Of a stretch of 64,000 nucleotides of DNA, positions 56,795 through 64,000 are shown in pieces. The DNA comes from Tubulanus polymorphus (taxonomy: Eukaryota; Nemertea; Palaeonemertea; Tubulaniformes; Tubulanidae). The notes beneath the pieces were generated by a model. That model did not search any database, was not told where the DNA came from, and saw nothing but the letters and a program-made list of their open reading frames with translations. The first letter of the stretch is position 1. The number at the start of each line of letters is the position of its first letter. The DNA lies in NCBI RefSeq assembly GCF_964204645.1, contig NC_134033.1:15130155-15194154 (forward strand). Direction: 5' to 3'. The position numbers and the translations under genes are program-made.

Positions 56795-57190
56795 GTAACT
56801 CGAGGTATCAAAATCTTCAATTCCGTACGTATCTATACGATTCCTTATCCTCCATCAACCTGATGATGTCATCATCTCTGATAAACTTCTCACTTCATAA
56901 GCGGAAAAAGTGCACAATTCTCTCTATTGACTTTCTACCATTACGGTATTTCTGCCGCTGATTCGCGGTTTCCCGGTTGCCACGGATATAACGGAATACG
57001 AATAATTAGCCACTCGATTTTACCGATTTTTCCGAATGTGTCAATTAATAATCGCGGTGCTAAAACGGGGGTGATAAATGTGTCGCCGGTCTCTCGCGCC
57101 GTGACACGTCGTCATTTAAACCACGTACGGTAGTTGAATGCGAGAGAAATCTCTGTTCGTGTCGTTAAAAACAACTCATTAATTATAGAA
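56795..57190. other. unannotated DNA
   Basis: No gene supported. Confidence 0.4.
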
Positions 57191-57194
57191 AGTC

Positions 57195-57777
57195 TTCCTT
57201 TTTGAAAAATGATAATGTTCGTTTCTCCTAATCGGCCAGGTCACATTTTAAAACTGCGATAAGTCATTTCTATAACTGCCGGGTCTGTAATTGTTAGCTT
57301 GATCTTGAGTTAAAAAAAGTTATGTACAGGGTGGCGGCCGGTTGGGTGAACTTTTAAGCTCAGCGGAAATGAGAGATTAGGTATTAGATTTATTCAGCCT
57401 TAGCTCTGAAAAATGAAATGATACCTTGTTTCTCCTTATCGGCTGGGTCATTTTCATAAACTGCAATAAAATTTATTAAAAATAAAGTTCATTACTGTAG
57501 CTGCTTGATCATGATTTAAAAAAAAAGAAGTCATGTACAAGGTAGAGATATAGGCGGCCGACTGGGTCAACTTTAAAGCTCGGCAGAAATGAGAAGCAGG
57601 GTATCAAGTTGTAGCCTTTTAGTTTTAAGTATTACATAAATGAAAATTTGAAAACTATATTTACCAGCTTGATGACAAAAAAAGACCATCTTTAACCCAT
57701 AAATGAATTATCAAACCTAGTCATTGTACAGGTTAGATAGGCGACCGGCCGGGTCAACTAAAATAAGAAACAAGGTG
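57195..57777. mobile_element. MITE family C copies 4-6 in tandem
   Basis: Copy 4 is about 57195-57399 and copy 5 about 57400-57616. Both have GATAC/AATG..GTTTCTCCT, CGGC(C/T)GGGTCA, TTGATCATGA-like and AGCTC(A/G)GC(G/A)GAAATGAGA motifs. Copy 6, 57715-57777, is only the right half (GGTTAGATAGGCGACCGGCC then GGGTCAA..GAAACAAGGTG). It ends exactly where the TTAA MITE begins. Confidence 0.75.
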
Positions 57778-57781
57778 TTAA

Positions 57782-58068
57782 CCCATTCAGTGCGTCTACA
57801 CCGCAGTGCGGTGTACGAATCAGTGATGGATTTTGCTAGTACACCTCACTGCAGTGTATTGATTTGATCAGTAATTACTAATTATCTCTCTTGAAAAATG
57901 GCAACACCTGTCAAACATAGTAAAATATTAGTACCTAACGATATACCGCGCAGGGTGTAGACGCACTATAGTGCTATTCCCGTTATTCAACACACTACGG
58001 TGGAATTTTTCAGAATTTTCAAATTATCTTTAGCACTATATGGTATTAATAAGTCAGCACTGAAAGGG
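57782..58068. mobile_element. TTAA-flanked MITE (piggyBac-like), copy 4, inverted
   Basis: TTAA at 57778-57781, then CCCATTCAGTGC. It ends GCACTGAAAGGG followed by CTAA (TTAA with one change). 287 bp and internally the reverse complement of copy 1. It interrupts family C copy 6. Confidence 0.87.
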
Positions 58069-58072
58069 CTAA

Positions 58073-60331
58073 ATTGATTGTACATTAGTTCTGAAACATT
58101 AGAAATAGAATAATTTCAGTTATGATAGAGACAGATAGAGCAGGGCAAGAAGCAGAAGAGAGACAGGAGAGAGAGTTGGAGAGCGATCCACCTGGTTTAA
58201 TCAATCCCCAATCATCGCTTTATTTCTATTTGACGAGTGTAAATCAACGTGAACGTTCTGTCTCAATATCCTGCGCAATAACGTCTACAGAACAAACTCG
58301 ATGATAAAAACCTTTCTTTCGCATCTCGAGAGAAATAATGGACGCTTCGTGACTCGTACGACGGTAAATTTGACGTTTTATCAGTCGTTATTGTTGCGCA
58401 TAGTCGTCGCGGCGATGTATTTATGAAAAGTGTCTACTTCTATTTTCCGTGCTTTCCGCGCTTTACGATTACCCGCACGATGACTGTACGTATTATCAGG
58501 TTATCTCCGCCGCGGGGTTTTATTGGATGATTGTTTAGTTAGTACCGGCGGTATTCTGGTTACCGCGCGGTTCACGACGTCGCGAATTAAGAAATAATTC
58601 ATGCCACGAACGGTCAGGAATTACCGACTCCACTTTCATCGTCCATTAGCGGCTACTATCTCAATAACAGTGACCCGCGACGAGCCGTCTGCCGCTGAGT
58701 CTTTTTAATATCTCATGAATTTTTGATCGCTAGGGGAAACGGGTCGCATTAAGAGGGCGCAGTTCTCTACAGACGTAAAGCTCGTAAATCATCTCTTATC
58801 GATACTTTATAGAATCAAAGATAGGTTTTACAGTCAACACCCCCCTCAGGTTTTACAGTCAACACCCCCCTCGATAAATAACCCCGCCCGAAGACTGGTT
58901 TTTCAGGTAAACATCAGGGCCCGGTTCCACAGTTGTGAGTGATATAAACTACACACCTAAGTCCTCGAAAAACCAACCAGAAATCAACATCCTCCTATTT
59001 CAATTTCTCGAGTATTTCAAGTTTGAACACGACACATCTGAGCGCTCACTTCAAATCCAAGTAACTTTGGATGAATTTCGGGGGCCAAAAAGACACGATT
59101 TTGGTGGCCCACCTCTTCAAATCATATATCATATGAAAGACTCGACTATTTGCTACAAAATAAAACTAACTTGTAATGCATGGAAATAAACAGCAAATGA
59201 GCTATTCAGTATCGAGATGAACTTAGATTTTACCTCAAATTTTCTGAGGAGTAATCGACACTACATAGTGCAATTCCTGAGTGCTAATGGGTTCAACTGA
59301 TACCTAAAAAAGTTTAAATTCATAAGCTTGTATTAACTCTGTATTTCCGAAAATCAGTTGATATTTTGCGATGAGCTTTCTTTCGGGGGGTGCCCTTGTC
59401 CTATTTTCAAAAATATATATTACAGTTGAAAGAACAGGGAATAGTGTAAATATATGCAGAATAGAGGAAGTACTGATGGTTTAATGTTTCCAGGTTCAGC
59501 TGGTGTTGTAACTTTAACATTTATTATTGGCATCTGTTGGTTTTTAGTGTGATAGGTTACGTATAGGCAGACGTTCTGTAAGCCTAGTGGGGCTGATCCC
59601 TGTCAGATCTCTGGTATCGCTTACAACGAGAGAGATGAGATAAAGTCAGGCAAATTCCAAGAACAGGATTGATGAGTTAGTGGAATATAGCAGGGTGGGT
59701 TCTCCTACCTCACTTGGGTTATATCCACTTTCATGTTGTAAGTGTGGCGCCATGCATCAGGTTTGGGCTCGAGATCCTTTTACCATTTGCTTTACACAAA
59801 TACACGCCAATTTCTTGAGGTTTAAAACGGTTTTTTGATTTGGAACAGCCATTTGAATCGAATGGTTGTAGCTTGTAGCCGTTTTTCGTCAAAACCTTGT
59901 TTCCTCTTGCGGGCGATCCGATATCTATTCAAACGTTTGCTTTGTAACCACCGAAAATGCATTTCACGTAAGGAAAAAGTATTTTCATACAAAATCATTC
60001 TTTGATTTTGTTTGTTTGAATAATTGATTTTTGATTGGTTCCACCCAATATGGCAGCTAATATGATTGTACATAACCTTCGTTACCATAAGACAGCCACG
60101 ATATAGAATAATCAGGGGTAATCAATTGTTTGTAAGAGAGTACTAGGAGTTCCAGACATCTGGTGCATACGAGAACTTGACTAATTAAACCTAAGTGCTC
60201 GTTAATTCGATATCGCTATGATAGTGATTAATGATGTCATTGGGGGAATACGTAGGCGGCCATTATTAGATAACGACCCCTATCAACTTTATTCGACCTT
60301 ATCGAACTAACGTTGTTTATACTCTGTTACA
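58073..60331. other. intergenic, no supported gene
   Basis: Frames at 58122, 58935 and, minus, 59822-60088 have no domain resemblance. TTTTACAGTCAACACCCCCC is duplicated near 58827 and 58852. The 3' part is upstream of the NHE start. Confidence 0.45.
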
Positions 60332-60355
60332 GATTGTTAGGATGCATTTGAGCTG
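60332..60355 (+). promoter_or_regulatory. NHE 5' UTR piece with an upstream ORF touching the start codon
   Basis: A CTGTTACAG acceptor-like site at 60323-60331 probably ends a 5' UTR intron. ATG CAT TTG AGC TGA begins at 60342, and its TGA (60354-60356) overlaps the main ATG (60356). A start-stop overlap of this kind can dampen or couple translation. Confidence 0.5.
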
Positions 60356-60608
60356 ATGATTGGTGTATTCAGAACTGGTGGCGGGCCTCGGTCCCGGTAC
60401 CGGGTTCTACTGATCGCGGTCTTCATTGCCGTGGCAACTGCGTCGTCTTCCACCGCCGCCGCCAACAATGGACACCACGGAAACGCAACGAACAACGAGA
60501 CGGCTCATCCACACGTCGGTATCCACGTGGCGGCGTGGAATTTCGATTACGTTGCCACACCTCTGATGATGGCTCTGTTTATATTCGTCGTCGCGCTCAG
60601 TAAAATAG
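60356..60608 (+). CDS. sodium/proton exchanger (SLC9/NHE), first coding exon
   Basis: From ATG the exon encodes about 84 residues and leaves in phase 1 at donor GTAAGA. A basic start (GGGPRSRYR) precedes a hydrophobic signal-like helix (VLLIAVFIAVATA). A Ser/Ala/Asn/His-rich linker follows with sites NAT and NET. Then VAAWNFDYVATPLMMALFIF and VVALSKIG. The Trp/Asp-Phe-(D/E)-(H/Y)-V-x-T-P then long hydrophobic helix ending LxKIG is the conserved first membrane segment of animal plasma-membrane NHEs, which exchange Na+ for H+ to regulate pH and volume. Later exons (FHL and beyond) are not found before 64000, so intron 1 exceeds 3.4 kb. The subtype is not fixed. Confidence 0.72.
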
Positions 60609-61220
60609 GTAAGAAACATTTTGGAATTTTAGAAATTCCCTAAAATGTAAAATATTTATCGCTAACAGTGATCGCACAGAGACGATTTGACCCCTGTATA
60701 AACAGTTGGCCCGGGCTTAACCTAGCTATCTGTCAAGGGTGAAGTATGGCCCAAAAGGAGGCGTGTATGATCTTGACTTTTAAGTTAACTGGCAGATGCC
60801 ATAGTGACAATTGAAAATTCAACCAACTTTTTAGCAACTGGCCCCTGGAAGGGAACTAAGAAAAAAACGGTAAGGGTTTATGGGCAAGCGACTTCCCTGC
60901 CTACTTCGGAATGTTCGGGTTCTATTCCGCATTACTAAATTTGCCCATTAAGTTCCGGTAGTTCTGTAGTTTAATCCAAGTCACATTGAATAACAACCTG
61001 TAAAGTGATGTAGATTTATAGCTATTACGTTCATGCTCATTTTAAAGAATACGTTAAAGGAGCGTATGTATGTATATAAATCACTGGTAACACCTGGTAT
61101 CGAGTTTGTCTTTACTCGCACCAGTTTTACTAGTCATAACACGCTGCTGCCATACTGACTTACAGATACATCAGTATTGATATTCAATATATTCTGTTGT
61201 ATTCCGGGTTGTAATTATTT
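60609..61220. other. NHE intron 1 with MITE remnants
   Basis: ACAGTGATCGCACAGAGACG (60664ff) is a relative of the block at 21271. AACAGTTGGCCCGGG and TTAGCAACTGGCCCC (60702-60850) look like the two ends of a 'GGCCAGTTGC' MITE. Confidence 0.5.
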
Positions 61221-61221
61221 C

Positions 61222-61291
<70 letters not shown>

Positions 61292-61515
61292 TCTCCCTCT
61301 CTCCCTCTCTCCCTCTCTCCCTCTCTCCCTCTCTCCCTCTCTCCCTCTCTCCCTCTCTCCCTCTCCCTCTCTCCCTCTCTCCCTCTCTCCCTCTCTCCCT
61401 CTCTCCCTCTCTCCCTCTCTCCCTCTCTCCCTCTCTCCCTCTCTCCCTCTCTCCCTCTCTCCCTTTCTCTCTCCCTCCCTCTCCCTCTCTCCCTCTCCCT
61501 CTCCCTCTCTCTCTG
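61222..61515. repeat. (CT)n / (CTCCCTCT)n tract, about 290 bp
   Basis: Pure CT at the left, then 8-bp CTCTCCCT units. Long open frames on both strands are artefacts. Confidence 0.96.
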
Positions 61516-61845
61516 TCTCGCGCATCTGAGTGGACCGTCTAATGACTTCCAATAACTCTATATGTCTCCCTGATGAAGTCACATGATAGTCAACTACTTC
61601 ATCTGTTCCAATATCCTAAAGCTCTTTCCCTTCTCATGAATGAGCTGTCTTAATTAGTTCACCAAACAGCCACTGGGTGCTCTGCAGTCGTATTCATAGA
61701 CTTACAAACTTTGTTGGCTGCTTACCCATCGGCCCATTCCATAGTGGGGACTCAAGTCCAAAAGTAATCTCGAATATTGAGACTGGTCTTATGAACTTAA
61801 AACCAGTCTTAATATTCAAGATTTTAAATGGCTTCTGATTAACTG
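61516..61845. other. NHE intron 1, repeat fragment
   Basis: TTGAGACTGGTCTTATGAAC then TTAAAACCAGTCTTAATATT at 61778-61822 belongs to the 'AGACCAGTCTAAG' family. Confidence 0.5.
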
Positions 61846-61849
61846 TCAT

Positions 61850-62115
61850 GTCATGTGTTACTGATTAACATATTCAAATTGCATGGGTCATGTGATCTAA
61901 TTCGACCAATGAAGGAACTGCCACACTTTTAAACCAATCAATGAGTTCGATTAAGATCACGTGATCTGACCAATCATTGGCTGTAAATGCAGGTCATGTG
62001 ATCTAATTCGACCGATGAAGGGACTGCTACGCTTAATAACCAATCAATGAATTCGATTAAGATCGCGTGATCCGACCAATCAGTGGCTGCGAATGAGGGT
62101 CACGTGATCTCTGAC
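61850..62115. repeat. about 108-bp tandem repeat with E-box and CCAAT motifs, 2.5 units
   Basis: Units contain GGTCATGTGATCTAATTCGA, ACCAATCAATGA(G/A)TTCGATT and AAGATCACGTGATCTGACCA. CACGTG/CATGTG E-boxes and CCAAT/ATTGG words recur in each unit. Possible intronic enhancer; function not shown. Confidence 0.75.
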
Positions 62116-63580
62116 CGGCGTGCTGATTTTGATTAGTTGTCACTCGGGGATTGAATTGTAAATAACTCCACCATAGATAACTTTGATAATCATGAACGAT
62201 AATGGTTTCGTGCCGGTGTAATATAGACACTGTGTGACAGATATAACTATTATTTCATTCTGTTATCATCAGTCGCGGAAATAATTAAATGAATTTCAGC
62301 TTGTCAGATCAATCATTCTAATTCGCATTCGCTGTGATTTAAACAACTGCCGCTGGTGGCTTTCAGTTACAAATCTCGTATTACGGTAACAGCGATGATG
62401 AGTGTCATTCAACCGACTGTTGAATATTACCAGGCCCCGGTTTAGATTTCACCCGGTTTATGTAAGGGCTAAAAGATCTATAACATTTGAGGCTGATTTT
62501 TTACGTGGGTCCTCGGTCCAGTTTGACAGTCGTGACGAAATTGGTCTTTGTTACGGCGCGATACTAACAATATAGGGTCCTGTATCCTGAGAGGATATGG
62601 TACATTCTAGAATTAGATAAACAGGGTGTACAAATTAACCTGAAAATCAGGGAAAGTCGGGGAATTTTCTTTTCTTTAAAAAAAGTCAGGAAATCGGAAA
62701 ATTGTTCAGATCAGATCACTGGTACAATCAAACAGTTTTCATCTATGTCTTACGTTTTTGACTGCGTGACAAATTGATTAAGCGGACTAAGTCAGGGAGA
62801 ACAACGTTCATGTCAGCGAATAGTCAGAGAAAATGCAAGTCAAATAAAAGTGACCACTCGGGCTTGACGCCCTGGTTATAACTCTATCAGTCGTTACGCT
62901 CATTGAATATTCATGAAAATGCGTCTGTGAAATTCTACTTACTGTCCAGCGCTCACTCGACATGCTCTCAAGTTCTCACCCCCTCCCCCCCCCGAGGGTA
63001 TCTTTTATAAGTACCTAATTGATTTAGTAGCTGGCGGAGTTTTCTTTAAAAAAAAAGACCGCGATCATTTTATCGAGACGTCGACCGATGAAACGTGATA
63101 TTTCGGTTAAATCGTCGGATTTTCGCGGGAATTTTTTTTCCCGCTCCGTCGACAAATGAGGGTAATATATCTGATCGAGTTTCAGCCCCGGTTCTGGAGA
63201 TTGAAAATGAATTTAGAGAATTCTCGCATTCGAGAGAAATTCTTGAGATCTTTATCGATTTTTTTCCCCGTCTGTTGAAATGTTCATAATTACGTTGTTA
63301 TCTGTCGTCGATGGCAACCATTTGCCGTGCCCGCGTAATGTTATCATTTCGAGCAGACGCCTTGAGGGACGACGCGGGTTTTATGGTTACGTAATCGAAA
63401 AGTGTCGATTTAACTCCTCGCCGGTGACTAGATCGCCGTGGAAACTAACTGTTGACATTGTTGCGCATGTTGTGACAAGAATCGAATTCAAATTTCAAAC
63501 TCGATGAATTCAGATTTTTCAACTGAATTATTCATTTATACCTAAGCGCATTCTCAAAAATATGCATAATTCTGAATGTT
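62116..63580. other. NHE intron 1, nothing recognised
   Basis: Frames at 63095 and 63280 lack splice support or domains. A C-run at 62979-62993. No element defined. Confidence 0.4.
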
Positions 63581-63585
63581 ATCCC

Positions 63586-63998
63586 TGGGGATAAAACCAA
63601 CATTACTAAACCTGGACTCAGCTGTTTATAGATTGGGTTTCAAAGTAATATTTAACCTTGTCCTGTGGGAATGAATCTTTTCCTTAGGGATAAATCCTTA
63701 ATTTGGGCCTGGTATTAGGTTTATAGACTGGATATCAGTTATCTGAGTGGATAAATCTTTAAACTGGGTCTGGTTTTATAGACTGGATATCAAAGCTATC
63801 CTCGGGTCCGAATCCTTATCCTGACCTGGTTTTATAGACTGGATAGCAAAGCTATCCTTAGGTCTGAATCCTTATCCTGGTTTTAGTAGACTGGGTATCA
63901 AAGCTATCCTTATGGATAAGTCTTTACCCCAGACCCAATTGACTGGGTATGAAAGTTATCCTTACGGATAAATCCTTAACCTTGCCCTGGTATTATTT
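63586..63998. repeat. 56-65-bp tandem repeat from the 'TATAGACTGG' family, 6-7 units
   Basis: Units contain CTGGTTTTATAGACTGGATA then TCAAAGCTATCCTTAGG(T/G) and GAATCCTTATCCTG. Anchors at 63781 and 63837 are 56 bp apart. The words are those of the hairpin elements at 2513-2618 and 40258-40428, so this array probably grew from such a MITE. It continues past the window. Confidence 0.85.
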
Positions 63999-64000
63999 CG

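Noticed and set aside
59822-60088. 88-codon minus-strand frame near the NHE start
   Set aside because: No recognised domain or splice site. May be part of an uncharacterised repeat.
61177-61582. 121- and 132-codon frames over the CT tract
   Set aside because: Pure dinucleotide and octanucleotide repeat translated in both strands.

Overview
The window is about 64 kb of AT-rich animal nuclear DNA, with spliced genes, long introns, many miniature inverted-repeat elements (MITEs) and many minisatellites. The recognisable genes and repeats fit a lophotrochozoan invertebrate, most likely a mollusc. That placement is an inference. No bacterial operons, rRNA or CRISPR arrays are visible.

Left third (minus strand, about 22.4 kb down to 8.9 kb): four 5' exons of discs large (DLG1/SAP97 type). 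They are a 19-nt start exon encoding MPVRKQ, the L27 exon, the exon starting IQEFYEVTLLD, and a proline-rich linker exon. All join in frame. The PDZ, SH3 and GK exons are not recognised and should lie left of the window or were missed. The introns hold minisatellites with units of 20, 35, 36-39, and 57/60 bp, several MITEs and a 366-bp foldback element. Two weak terminal-exon-like segments at 6.5 and 5.0 kb could belong to another minus-strand gene.

Middle (22.4-38 kb): the DLG1 start faces a CpG-containing region with two YY1-like CAAAATGGCGGC motifs and a possible divergent plus-strand start exon, which sits inside a TIR-bounded element. From 24 to 37 kb there are no recognised genes. Instead there are nested, diverged tandem duplications. 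At 33.1-34.5 kb on the minus strand six exon-like units of about 220 bp each carry a matching splice acceptor and donor; related pieces lie at 28.1-28.9 and 35.2-35.9 kb. Two decayed LINE C-terminal fragments lie in inverted orientation at 35.9-36.9 kb.

Right half: seven plus-strand exons at 38.6-41.1 kb encode an LRRK (LRRK2-like) ankyrin-to-hinge segment. All splice sites and phases are kept but there are two in-frame stops. A rhodopsin-class peptide-type GPCR lies on the minus strand at 45.7-47.0 kb. Its stop codon abuts a 150-bp satellite that incorporates the end of a TTAA-flanked (piggyBac-like) MITE. From 47 to 60 kb there are only repeats, foldbacks and unannotated DNA. At 60.36 kb the first coding exon of a sodium/proton exchanger (SLC9/NHE) begins on the plus strand, followed by a long CT tract and E-box/CCAAT-bearing tandem repeats in its first intron.

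I could not run alignments, so repeat-family relationships are by eye and copy numbers are approximate.
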